Assembly: GCA_021828245.1 (NCBI GenBank)
Contig: JAKASC010000060.1
Coordinates: forward strand, 1-10,797
From: Acidobacteriota bacterium
GTDB lineage: Bacteria > Acidobacteriota > Terriglobia > UBA7540
Length of the DNA: 10,797 nt
Reading direction: 5' to 3'
The notes under the pieces are model-generated. The model was not told where the DNA came from, made no database searches, and worked only from the letters and a program-made list of their open reading frames with translations. This document shows positions 1 to 6,470 of this stretch, piece by piece (within the stretch, counting starts at the first letter, position 1; every line of letters begins with the position of its first letter). A program made the translations under genes and the position numbers.

Positions 1-320
1 CTCCACCGGCGCTAAGAGGCAACTCGGAGACCTATCTTGAGGGAGGCGCCATCGGCGCGGGCGGTCTAGCCGCTATTCTGGCGGCTATTGCCATTAGCCG
101 CGCAGGCAATGCTAAGAACAATGCCATTGCCGCCAGTGGTGCTGCCAGCTCAGCAGCGTCCGACGCCAGCAATGCGGCCAACGCAGCCAACTCCGCGGGA
201 AGTACGGCGAACGCGGCTAATTCCAACGCCACGAGCGTCGGTTGCGCCCTGAATACGTTGGCAAACGAGCAGGGCTATGCCAGCCCTTATACGCCCCCTG
301 CAGGAAGCACTTGCCCGTAA
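1..320 (+). CDS. C-terminal part of an unrecognised membrane-associated protein with an Ala/Asn/Ser-rich tail (5' end outside window)
   Basis: The reading frame is open from base 3 and ends at TAA 318-320, giving 105 residues of a protein that starts left of the window. About residues 14-35 are rich in Gly, Ala, Ile and Leu (GGAIGAGGLAAILAAIAI), which fits a glycine-zipper-like membrane segment. About 40 residues made largely of Ala, Asn and Ser follow, with AN/NAAN units recurring, then a short end with Tyr, Pro and two Cys. I do not recognise the family. The frame is supported by the strong intrinsic terminator that starts about 25 bases after the stop. The opposite strand is also open here, but its product is an Ala/Leu-rich complement of the same composition and has no terminator. 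The role is unknown; a surface or periplasmic protein anchored by the small-residue helix is a guess. Confidence 0.6.
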   Translation, partial: PPALRGNSETYLEGGAIGAGGLAAILAAIAISRAGNAKNNAIAASGAASSAASDASNAANAANSAGSTANAANSNATSVGCALNTLANEQGYASPYTPPAGSTCP

Positions 321-344
321 GCTTGGCAAATCGAGCACACTTAG

Positions 345-380
345 CGGGCGGCAGCCACGGGTTGCCGCCCGTTTTCTTTT
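345..380 (+). terminator. Rho-independent terminator of the left-edge gene
   Basis: Nine perfect base pairs form between 345-353 (CGGGCGGCA) and 363-371 (TGCCGCCCG) around a 9-base loop. The tract TTTTCTTTT follows directly at 372-380. It lies 24 bases after the TAA at 318-320 on the same strand. GC-rich stem, short loop and U-rich tail are the three standard features of an intrinsic terminator. Confidence 0.88.
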
Positions 381-402
381 GGGCCAATCCTTCGGCCAAA
401 AG
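376..402. repeat. Second stem-loop sharing the terminator's T tract
   Basis: Bases 376-382 (CTTTTGG) pair with 396-402 (CCAAAAG). After a bulged G at 383, 384-385 (CC) pair with 394-395 (GG), leaving an 8-base loop. The left arm is the end of the T tract of the terminator at 345-380, so the two hairpins are mutually adjusted. No clear T tract follows on either strand, so this is a secondary structure rather than a second terminator. A back-up or 3'-end-protecting role is inference. Confidence 0.45.
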
Positions 403-699
403 TTCCCTTTGCGCACAAAAACCTTCTGTGAACAATGTCCTTTCGATAAACTGATCCTTCGTTGAATTCCTCCCGCAAGGGGTTTTGGCTTTCTCTCCCG
501 GCCTCGGAGCTCGGTGGGTCCAAGCATCCCGCTTTAGAGCGCAGAACCGAGAGCTATAAGCAAGCATAGGTTCTTCCAACCAAGCACCCGGGCCCGGCGG
601 GTCTGCGTTCGCAGGAACCGACCGAGCGCCCGAGCAGCGGGTTGGTGCACTTGAATTCTTCTTGGTTGGGCCCAGGATGCCAGCGGAGCCCAATGGCTT
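403..699. other. Gene-free interval between convergent genes
   Basis: No reading frame here looks like a real gene. The open frames on the minus strand have low-complexity Arg/Pro/Ala-rich products and no family resemblance. The right half holds a 9-bp inverted repeat (576-584 against 661-669), a smaller hairpin at 598-620 and the 10-base palindrome CCGGGCCCGG at 588-597. No T tract accompanies them, so the minus-strand gene ending at 700 has no obvious intrinsic terminator here. Confidence 0.6.
576..669. repeat. Long-range inverted repeat enclosing smaller hairpins
   Basis: CCAACCAAG at 576-584 is perfectly complementary to CTTGGTTGG at 661-669. Inside, GCACC (584-588) can pair with GGTGC (644-648). 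The segment 598-620 folds on itself: CGG pairs with CCG, then CTGC pairs with GCAG over a GTTC loop. Together these allow a nested, branched structure directly downstream of the minus-strand VWFA gene. Whether it is transcribed is unknown; it could be a 3'-UTR structure, part of a small RNA, or chance in GC-rich DNA. Confidence 0.3.
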
Positions 700-1653
700 T
701 TAGCGCGCCACGGCAAAGTAGCCCGGCTTGGCGTGAACGCGCAGGCCCTTGATGCGTGGAACAATTTTGATGGTGCGGAACGCTCCGTTGTGGGAGGTGT
801 TCGTGGAGTAATAAGCCAGGCTATATTGGCTGCGGAGGTCACGGGCAATTCGGGCAAAAGCGCCGCTTAAGTCGCTGGCCTCCAACGGGAAGAAGGCGCG
901 GCCGCCGGTCTGCGATGCAAGTTGCTTGAGTACCCGATCGCCCCGCGACGGCATTCCACTGCGGTTGGTGCTGATGGCATAAATTGTGGCCTCCACCTGT
1001 TGATTCTGGGCCATCGCCAGCGCCTCCTCGCGCGTGTGCTTGCTTTGGTTATCGCGTCCATCCGAAAGAACAATGAGGACCCGCCGCAAGTAGGGCTGCG
1101 GTGGAGGGAAGTACATCATTTTTTGTTTGCAGGCGTAATAGATGGCATCGTAGAGCGCCGTGGCACCACCCGCTTGCAGGGAGCGAATCGCGCTCGCCAA
1201 CCGGCCGAGATTATCCGTGTAATTTTGAATCAACTGGACCTCGGCGTCAAAGCCCACGACAAACGCTTCATCCTGGCCGGGCCGCAGCACCTCCTGGAGA
1301 AAATCAATGGCCGCTTCCTTTTCAAAGTGCAGCCGCTGGCGAACGCTGTTGCTCGTGTCCAGCAAAATGCCGATGCGGAGAGGCAGGTTGGTTTCGCGGC
1401 TGAAGAAGCTGATCTTTTGAAGCTTCCCGTCCTCGAACACGCGAAAATCATTGCGGTGCAGATTCGTGATGAGTTGGTGCTTCTTGTTCGTGACGGTAAA
1501 CAGCACGTTGACAAGGTTCGAGTAAACGTGGATCTTGGCGGCCGTCGGTCGTTTTGGGGCGGCCGGGGTTTTCCGCCCCGACGGCGAAGTCCGGCCTTGG
1601 AGCGGAATCCCCATCACTACGATCCAGAATGCGATGGCGAGAAACCTTTTCAT
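700..1653 (-). CDS. Secreted VWFA-domain protein (VWFA-related Acidobacterial domain family)
   Basis: This is a 317-residue protein read from ATG 1653-1651. Residues 1-20 (MKRFLAIAFWIVVMGIPLQG) look like a Sec signal peptide, so it probably acts outside the cytoplasmic membrane. A proline/basic linker follows, then a region around NDFRVFEDGKLQ (68-79) typical of this family. The VWFA core carries a full metal-ion-dependent adhesion site: DTSNS at 99-103, Thr in GGATALYD (162-169), and Asp in LSDGRD (196-201). The C-terminus ends in a GYFA motif. VWFA domains bind partners through the MIDAS metal; the partner here is unknown. In-frame starts exist upstream (ATG 1692-1690, TTG 1704-1702), but they would bury the signal peptide behind a charged extension, so I prefer 1653. 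The gene lies 54 bp after the thiI stop on the same strand and is likely co-transcribed. The family is abundant in Acidobacteriota. Confidence 0.87.
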   Translation of the reverse strand: MKRFLAIAFWIVVMGIPLQGRTSPSGRKTPAAPKRPTAAKIHVYSNLVNVLFTVTNKKHQLITNLHRNDFRVFEDGKLQKISFFSRETNLPLRIGILLDTSNSVRQRLHFEKEAAIDFLQEVLRPGQDEAFVVGFDAEVQLIQNYTDNLGRLASAIRSLQAGGATALYDAIYYACKQKMMYFPPPQPYLRRVLIVLSDGRDNQSKHTREEALAMAQNQQVEATIYAISTNRSGMPSRGDRVLKQLASQTGGRAFFPLEASDLSGAFARIARDLRSQYSLAYYSTNTSHNGAFRTIKIVPRIKGLRVHAKPGYFAVAR

Positions 1654-1707
1654 CCTTTTCCAGTTTGCCGTGCCTTTTGAATGAGTCCGCATGGGCTTGG
1701 GCAACGG

Positions 1708-3051
1708 TCAACGCGGGTCTGCCTTGGCATGTTCCACACGGTCCCTCGGCCCCTCCTGCTCAAGATTTCCCTCATGAGTTTGGGATGCGATTTGCCCATC
1801 TGCGGTTTTGCGCCGTAAGACGAGCTTTTGCAAGCGGCGAGGGATCGCCGGTTGCCGACGGACCTCGCCGCCGCTGTACTTGAAGTCCACAACCTTGGCT
1901 TCCTCGAGGCTGCTCGTAATCAAGCCTTCGATGTCCAGCCGAGCCTCGGCGTGAACCAGCTCCTCCGGCTTGGCGAAAATCGCCGGAGAGCGTGGAAGAA
2001 ACCGCGGACAACAATCTTCAAACGGCTGGCAGGAAATCGAGTAGGTTCCAATCTGGCGCGCCCAACGAACCACGTCCTCCTTGTCGTCGCCCGCCAGTGG
2101 CCGATACACCGGCAAATCCATGCCGTAGTCGAGAGTAGCCAGATTGTGGAGGGTTTGCGAAGCGACCTGAGAAACGCTATCCCCGGTGACCAAGCCGAGC
2201 GCGCGTTCCGCCAACGCCACCTGCCGCGCGATGCGTGCCATCAGCCGGCGATAAAGCAAGACCCGATAGCGTTCGGGCGCGCCAGCAACAATCTGCCGTT
2301 GCGCCCCATCGAAGGGGATTTCATAGAGGCGCGAAGTGAACTGGTAAGGGGTGAGCGTGCTGACAATCTCCTCCGCCACCTGAAGGGAGGAACTCTTCGA
2401 GGGTCCGGGGCTGCCGTAAAAATGAACAAAGACGCTGTGGGCGCCACGCCGCATCATTTTATACGCGGCGACGGCTGAATCGAAGCCTCCTGAAAGCAGC
2501 GTGACGAGCCGGCCGGCGGTTGCGGCCGGTAATCCCCCCGCCCCCGCAACCCGTTCCGTATAGACATACGCACGCTCCGGGATGATTTCAACCCAGCAAG
2601 TGGCTTCGGGAGCTTCCAGGTTCACCCGCACGTCGGAAGATCGGGCCCGCAAGGCTTGCAAGATCTCTCGACCGAGCTCTCGCTCAACCTGCATCGAATT
2701 CATCCCAAAATTTGGAGCGGCCATTTTGGCGCGCACGGCAAAACTCCGAGGATTCTTTTTCACCATGATGTCGCACGCCGCCTTTGTCAGGACGGGGAGT
2801 TCCAAAGGCGTTTCCTCCGCGACGGCAATGTAGGCGATTCCAAACACGCGACGCAGCCGTTCCAGCAGGAGATTATGATCCATGTTGTTTTCAACCGATA
2901 GGATTAGGCGTTCGGAAACATGGACGACCGATTTGACGGGCAAACCGGCGAGAGCACGCTTGACAGCAGCCACTAAGCGGCTCAGGAAGAAGCGGCGGTT
3001 CCCGCCCTTCAGCCAGATTTCGTGGTAATGGAGAACGAGAACTCGGCTCAC
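1708..3051 (-). CDS. thiI: tRNA 4-thiouridine synthase ThiI, rhodanese-less form
   Basis: This is a 447-residue protein starting at GTG 3051-3049. Domains in order: an N-terminal ferredoxin-like part with HYHEIWLKGGNRRFF (8-22), a THUMP RNA-binding region (about 60-165), and an adenylating PP-loop domain with LLSGGFDSAVA (185-195). The family's PYEDCC-like motif appears as FEDCC at 344-348. The enzyme activates U8 of tRNA with ATP and inserts sulfur; in many bacteria ThiI also serves thiamine thiazole synthesis. It ends without a rhodanese domain, as in Bacillus-type ThiI, so sulfur would come from a separate cysteine desulfurase. The PP-loop has Phe-Asp-Ser-Ala where Ile-Asp-Ser-Pro is usual. 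About 45-55 basic and polar residues after the usual end point are odd. GTG is chosen because it gives the conserved N-terminus; its Shine-Dalgarno sequence is weak. Confidence 0.9.
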   Translation of the reverse strand: MSRVLVLHYHEIWLKGGNRRFFLSRLVAAVKRALAGLPVKSVVHVSERLILSVENNMDHNLLLERLRRVFGIAYIAVAEETPLELPVLTKAACDIMVKKNPRSFAVRAKMAAPNFGMNSMQVERELGREILQALRARSSDVRVNLEAPEATCWVEIIPERAYVYTERVAGAGGLPAATAGRLVTLLSGGFDSAVAAYKMMRRGAHSVFVHFYGSPGPSKSSSLQVAEEIVSTLTPYQFTSRLYEIPFDGAQRQIVAGAPERYRVLLYRRLMARIARQVALAERALGLVTGDSVSQVASQTLHNLATLDYGMDLPVYRPLAGDDKEDVVRWARQIGTYSISCQPFEDCCPRFLPRSPAIFAKPEELVHAEARLDIEGLITSSLEEAKVVDFKYSGGEVRRQPAIPRRLQKLVLRRKTADGQIASQTHEGNLEQEGPRDRVEHAKADPR

Positions 3052-3190
3052 TTGCCAACCGCCTGCCAGCTCAACCCTGGTACAATTCGAACGAATCCGC
3101 AGCCCAAAACGCGCCCCTTGAGGCTGTCGGACCCCATCACATTCTTACTTAAGAGGGCCCCTTCGATGCTTCCTCTGCATTCTACGCCAA

Positions 3191-3217
3191 CTCCGTCGGC
3201 GAATGCGCCCGTCGGAG
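3191..3217 (-). terminator. Candidate terminator hairpin after the DinB-family gene
   Basis: Bases 3191-3195 (CTCCG) pair with 3213-3217 (CGGAG). After a T-T mismatch, CGG (3197-3199) pairs with CCG (3209-3211). The hairpin lies about 21 bases beyond the minus-strand stop at 3239-3241. There is no T tract, so this is at best a weak or Rho-assisted stop, or a 3'-end-stabilising structure. Confidence 0.3.
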
Positions 3218-3238
3218 CTCGCGCTCAACAGTCGCCTA

Positions 3239-3745
3239 CTACACCGGCTCGTCGGCGGAGGGGCCGTAGAGCGAAGGCACGGGCACGTCATTCATCCGCA
3301 GATAGACGCCGAGCTGGGCGCGATGATGAATCGTGTGACTGAGAAACATGGTGCGCAAAACCTGGGCACGAGGCAGGGTGAAAATCGTTTTGCCCATGTA
3401 GGAAAGCGTCCAGGGTTTCATCAGGTGATCATCGGAAGCGCCGGCGATGGCGGCGCGGGCGGCGTCGCGATTTTTGTCAAAGGTGTCGAGAACCTCCTGG
3501 CGTGTTTTGAGCTTTGGGGGTCCGGCGGGCGGCTTGCCGTCGGGGGCGACCTCGTAAGCGTCGGTTTCGATTGCCCGCACGGCCAGCGAGGGCAGCGTTG
3601 CCAGGTGCGAGGCCAGCCAGCCGAGGGCTCCGGATTTCGGATGCGGTCGCCAGTCGAATTTATCCTCTGGCACACGTTCGAGGGTCTTTCGGACGCCCGA
3701 CATCTCGTGGTCGAATTCCGGCAACAGTGATTGCGCGATGCTCAT
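3239..3745 (-). CDS. DinB-family (DinB/DUF664-like) putative metal-dependent protein
   Basis: This is a 168-residue protein read from ATG 3745-3743, which is preceded by an AGGGAGAG ribosome-binding site about 7 bases upstream. A start further upstream (TTG 3850-3848) would add a non-conserved leader that covers this site, so I reject it. The sequence fits the DinB four-helix bundle. His47 in ASHLATLP and the pair His137/His141 in FLSHTIHHRAQLGVYLR form the three-histidine metal site typical of the family, and the second motif has the expected HxxxH spacing. Family members include thiol-dependent S-transferases and many of unknown function, some stress-induced, so no substrate can be named. 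The length is normal. The gene sits alone between thiI and rsmA on the same strand, with over 180 bp on each side. Confidence 0.82.
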   Translation of the reverse strand: MSIAQSLLPEFDHEMSGVRKTLERVPEDKFDWRPHPKSGALGWLASHLATLPSLAVRAIETDAYEVAPDGKPPAGPPKLKTRQEVLDTFDKNRDAARAAIAGASDDHLMKPWTLSYMGKTIFTLPRAQVLRTMFLSHTIHHRAQLGVYLRMNDVPVPSLYGPSADEPV

Positions 3746-3805
3746 CTCACTCTCCCTGACCTTTGGTTTTGCTGTTAACCGGCGCGACGTCGCATATTGC
3801 GGAGA

Positions 3806-3939
3806 CGCCGGGCGCGGAACGACATCACCATTGTAGCGCCAGTGAGCCAAGCCAGGCTACAGAATCGAGAGTGAAGGGTGGTCCGTCGCGCAGCAATCAC
3901 CATAGAGCAGGTTGACCTCCAGACGCGCCGGGCGCGGAA
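3806..3939. repeat. Pair of 14-bp direct repeats, 120 bp apart
   Basis: CGCCGGGCGCGGAA occurs at 3806-3819 and again at 3926-3939, each preceded by AGACG-like sequence. Both copies lie in the 233-bp gene-free stretch between the DinB start (3745) and the rsmA stop (3979). The rest of that stretch shows no gene and no terminator with a T tract. The repeats may be chance in GC-rich DNA or a small dispersed repeat. Confidence 0.4.
3830..3835 (-). promoter_or_regulatory. Possible -10 element of the DinB-family gene
   Basis: On the minus strand these bases read TACAAT, five of six matches to TATAAT. A start point about 7 bases downstream would give a leader of roughly 78 bases before ATG 3745. 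I see no good -35 hexamer at 16-18 bases spacing, so the call is weak. Confidence 0.25.
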
Positions 3940-3978
3940 ATTACTCGACCCGCTCGCAGCGCCCGCTTATCGCCTTGC

Positions 3979-4800
3979 TCAGGCTTTGCGGTTGCCTTCC
4001 TGAATGTCGCTAGGCTGGAATAACCGCTCGAAAAGAAACCTGAGTTGATCCACAGGCATCTCCTCGGCGCGGACGTTGGGCGGTAAACGCAGCGCGGCCA
4101 GGCATTCTTGAACGCGGGCGCGAGGATAATACTCGGCAAGATTACTCTCGAGCAATTTCCGTTTGTGCGAGAAGCATCGCTTGACGAACTCAAAAAATTG
4201 CGGTGAAGGAATTTGCTCGGCGGGGCGCATTTCGAATCGAACCAGGGATGAGTGGACTTGGGGCACCGGGCGAAAGGCACCAGGCGGAACGGTGAGGACT
4301 CGACGCGGCTTGGCATGGGCTTGAGTAAAAACGCTCAAATAACCATAATCGCGCGAGCCAGGCGCGGCCACCAGACGGGCGGCAACCTCACGCTGGATCA
4401 CCACCGCCATTGAGCGGACCACGGCGAAGGAAGTCAGCGCATGATGAAGAATGGGCGAGGTGACGTAGTAGGGAAGATTGCCGAAGACATAGCAGCGGGC
4501 TGTGTGATATTTTTGGCAGAGATCTGCGAGCGGCGTCTTGAGGAAGTCAGCGGCCAGAATTTCGATTTTAGGGTGGCGCGCAAACTGCTCGCGAAGTTGG
4601 CCGGCCAAGCGGACATCGAGCTCGATGCCGACAACCTGCCTGGCACGCTCGGCGAGGAGTGCGGTCATGGCGCCCAACCCGGGGCCAATTTCGACCACGC
4701 AGTCGTCCGCACAGAGGTCGAGGGATTCCACAATGCGATGACGATAGGCGGCATCCACGAGAAAATGCTGGCCGAGTTTAGGGCGGGGTGAGGGGCGCAT
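3979..4800 (-). CDS. rsmA: 16S rRNA (adenine1518-N6/adenine1519-N6)-dimethyltransferase RsmA (KsgA)
   Basis: This is a 273-residue protein of normal family length, starting at ATG 4800-4798. It transfers four methyl groups from S-adenosylmethionine to two adjacent adenines in helix 45 of 16S rRNA during late 30S assembly. Visible features: KLGQHFLVD (8-16); SAM-binding motif I VEIGPGLGAMT (36-46); an acidic residue in VGIELD (57-62); the catalytic NLPYYV (108-113), whose first residue is the Asn of the adenine N6-methyltransferase NLPY motif; VPPGAFRPVPQV (171-182); and FSHKRKLL (210-217). The frame stays open upstream, across the intergenic region and antisense to glgA, but similarity to the family begins at this Met. 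The Shine-Dalgarno sequence is poor. The gene diverges from glgA across 171 bp. Confidence 0.95.
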   Translation of the reverse strand: MRPSPRPKLGQHFLVDAAYRHRIVESLDLCADDCVVEIGPGLGAMTALLAERARQVVGIELDVRLAGQLREQFARHPKIEILAADFLKTPLADLCQKYHTARCYVFGNLPYYVTSPILHHALTSFAVVRSMAVVIQREVAARLVAAPGSRDYGYLSVFTQAHAKPRRVLTVPPGAFRPVPQVHSSLVRFEMRPAEQIPSPQFFEFVKRCFSHKRKLLESNLAEYYPRARVQECLAALRLPPNVRAEEMPVDQLRFLFERLFQPSDIQEGNRKA

Positions 4801-4897
4801 GTGTTTAGAGGCGGTTGAATGATCCGTTCGAGCGTTTTCCTGCACCTCAAGGCCGCGCGTCGGGAGATGATGGCAACGGCTTGGATACGTTGTAGCC

Positions 4898-4926
4898 TTG
4901 ACTTTGGCGACGCTCCCCTCTAGTTT
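4898..4926 (+). promoter_or_regulatory. Candidate sigma70-type promoter of glgA
   Basis: TTGACT at 4898-4903 matches the -35 consensus at five of six positions. At 17 bases spacing the -10 position holds TAGTTT (4921-4926), a poor hexamer in an AT-rich patch. A start near 4933 would leave a leader of about 39 bases before the glgA ATG. The -10 overlaps the candidate rsmA -10 on the other strand. Confidence 0.35.
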
Positions 4927-4950
4927 AAGGTATGGAGCTCGCTGACTCAA
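4922..4950 (-). promoter_or_regulatory. Candidate sigma70-type promoter of rsmA
   Basis: On the minus strand, TTGAGT (4950-4945) and TAAACT (4927-4922) are separated by exactly 17 bases and each match the consensus at four of six positions. Transcription would start near 4915, giving a leader of about 115 bases to ATG 4800. The -10 shares its bases with the candidate glgA -10. Confidence 0.35.
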
Positions 4951-4971
4951 AACGGATTGGTCTAACAGCCC

Positions 4972-6450
4972 ATGAAGGTTTTCTTTGTAGCGTCTGAAGG
5001 TGTGCCTTTTTCCAAAACGGGAGGACTGGCCGACGTCGTGGGCGCGCTGCCCAAAGCGCTTGCCACGCTGGGCCATCGCATCAGTGTCTTCCTGCCTCGA
5101 TACCGCTCCACGCTGCCCGGCCAACCCTTGCCTCGGGTGGCTGATCTCACGCTTCCTTTCCGCCCTAATCTCGAATTTGCCGCTGTGGAAAACGCTGGAG
5201 AAACCCAAGGTGTCCGTACCTACCTTTTGAGCGCGCCGGCATATTTTGACCGGGATGGACTTTATCAAGCTCATGGGCAAGATTACCCGGACAACGCGCG
5301 GCGCTTTGCGGCGTTCTGCCTGGCGGCGATCGAATTTCTCAAGCGGGACGCGGACCCCCCTGATATCATCCATTGCCACGATTGGCAATCGGCGCTGGTG
5401 CCGATCTACCTGCGCAGCCTGTATCGCGACGATCCCTTTTTCCAAAGGGTTCGAGTCCTCTTCACCATTCACAATTTGGCATACCAAGGTCTGTTCCCGC
5501 CCCCGACGCTCGAGGCGATGGCGCTCCCCTCAAGCCTTTTTACTATCGAGGGTCTTGAATTTTACGGCAAGGTCAATTTGTTGAAAGGCGGAATCCTTTA
5601 CTCGGATTTTATCTCGACGGTGAGCCGGAAGTATGCCGAAGAGATCCAAACCGCTGAGTATGGATGCGGGCTCGATGGCGTGCTGGTTAGCCGGAGGGAC
5701 CGGCTGGTGGGCATCCTCAACGGCGTGGATTATGATGAATGGAACCCGGCCACTGACAAATTCCTTCCCGCCAACTACACGCCGTCGGACCTGAAGGGCA
5801 AAGAAGTTTGTAAGGCGGAGCTTTTGAAAAGAATGGGCGCCGCCACTCCGCAGATGGATTGGCCGGTGCTTGGCATCGTCTCGCGCTTTGCGACACAAAA
5901 GGGCTTCGATCTGATTGGCGAAATTGCCGACCGCTTGATGGCCAAGGAGCTTTACATCGTGGCGCTCGGGACGGGGGAGCCACAATACGAAGAACTGTTC
6001 CGTCAAATGGCGGCGCACTATCCAAACAAGTTTCTGGCCAAGATTGCCTACGACAACGCCTTGGCGCACCAGATTGAGGCTGGCGCGGACATGTTTTTGA
6101 TGCCGTCGCGTTACGAGCCCTGCGGCTTGAACCAAATTTACAGCCTCAAGTACGGGACGCCGCCCATCGTTCGCGCGACCGGTGGGCTGGACGATACCAT
6201 TGAAGACTTTGACGGGAAGAGTGGCACGGGCTTCAAATTCCATCAATACTCCGCCGAGGCCTTGCTGGAAGCCATCGAGCGTGCTCTGGCGGCCTACCGC
6301 GAGCCAACCCTGTGGCGAAAAATTGTGCGGAATGGCATGAAAAAGGATTTTTCCTGGGCGCAATCCGCGCGGCAGTACGTGGCCGTTTACGAGCAGTTGG
6401 CCGGGGTGAGCCGTTCCGCGCAGGCGGCTGCGGCGGAAATGAGCAGTTGA
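4972..6450 (+). CDS. glgA: Glycogen synthase (ADP-glucose type, GT5)
   Basis: This is a 492-residue protein beginning at ATG 4972; the family is usually 470-500 residues. It extends alpha-1,4-glucan chains from ADP-glucose in the cytoplasm. The N-terminal Rossmann domain opens with MKVFFVASEGVPF and the sugar-nucleotide-binding SKTGGLADV (14-22). Other family blocks are HCHDWQSALVP (134-144), FTIHNLAYQG (164-173), SDFISTVSRKYAEEI (211-225) and LNGVDYDEWNP (249-259). The C-terminal domain has VSRFATQKG (303-311) and the active-site region SRYEPCGLNQIY (379-390), with its conserved Glu and Gly, then RATGGLDDTI. The first Met gives the expected N-terminus, although no strong Shine-Dalgarno is visible. 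No other glycogen gene is in the window. trxA follows after 20 bp, and rsmA diverges upstream. Confidence 0.96.
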   Translation: MKVFFVASEGVPFSKTGGLADVVGALPKALATLGHRISVFLPRYRSTLPGQPLPRVADLTLPFRPNLEFAAVENAGETQGVRTYLLSAPAYFDRDGLYQAHGQDYPDNARRFAAFCLAAIEFLKRDADPPDIIHCHDWQSALVPIYLRSLYRDDPFFQRVRVLFTIHNLAYQGLFPPPTLEAMALPSSLFTIEGLEFYGKVNLLKGGILYSDFISTVSRKYAEEIQTAEYGCGLDGVLVSRRDRLVGILNGVDYDEWNPATDKFLPANYTPSDLKGKEVCKAELLKRMGAATPQMDWPVLGIVSRFATQKGFDLIGEIADRLMAKELYIVALGTGEPQYEELFRQMAAHYPNKFLAKIAYDNALAHQIEAGADMFLMPSRYEPCGLNQIYSLKYGTPPIVRATGGLDDTIEDFDGKSGTGFKFHQYSAEALLEAIERALAAYREPTLWRKIVRNGMKKDFSWAQSARQYVAVYEQLAGVSRSAQAAAAEMSS

Positions 6451-6455
6451 CATTT

Positions 6456-6462
6456 GAGGAGG
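6456..6462 (+). promoter_or_regulatory. Strong ribosome-binding site of trxA
   Basis: GAGGAGG lies 8 bases before ATG 6471 and 5 bases after the glgA stop. It is the best Shine-Dalgarno sequence in the window. It fixes the trxA start and suggests trxA is translated more strongly than glgA from a shared message. Confidence 0.75.
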
Positions 6463-6470
6463 ATGAAAGC

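Noticed and set aside
32..232. Minus-strand open frame with an Ala/Leu-rich product resembling a membrane peptide
   Set aside because: It is the complement of the GCN-rich plus-strand repeat region. The plus frame has a proper stop followed by a strong terminator.
150..693. Several overlapping minus-strand open frames in the convergent interval
   Set aside because: Products are Arg/Pro/Ser-rich with no family pattern, and they run through the terminator hairpin.
922..1680. 252-codon plus-strand frame antisense to the VWFA gene
   Set aside because: The minus strand encodes a complete VWFA protein with MIDAS residues and a signal peptide; the antisense frame is a by-product of codon bias.
3100..3190. 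Possible tRNA-like or small structured element upstream of thiI
   Set aside because: Only a 4-bp stem around 3147-3158 was found, with no acceptor stem or T-loop consensus.
4801..5487. Upstream extension of the rsmA frame across the intergenic region and antisense to glgA
   Set aside because: RsmA similarity begins at Met 4800, the extension has no recognisable domain, and its DNA encodes a well-conserved GlgA on the other strand.
5530..6453. 307-codon minus-strand frame inside glgA
   Set aside because: It is antisense to conserved GlgA motifs and its product shows no domain.
6312..6470. In-frame upstream extension of trxA into glgA
   Set aside because: A perfect ribosome-binding site before ATG 6471 and the normal thioredoxin length fix the start; the extension lies in the glgA coding region.
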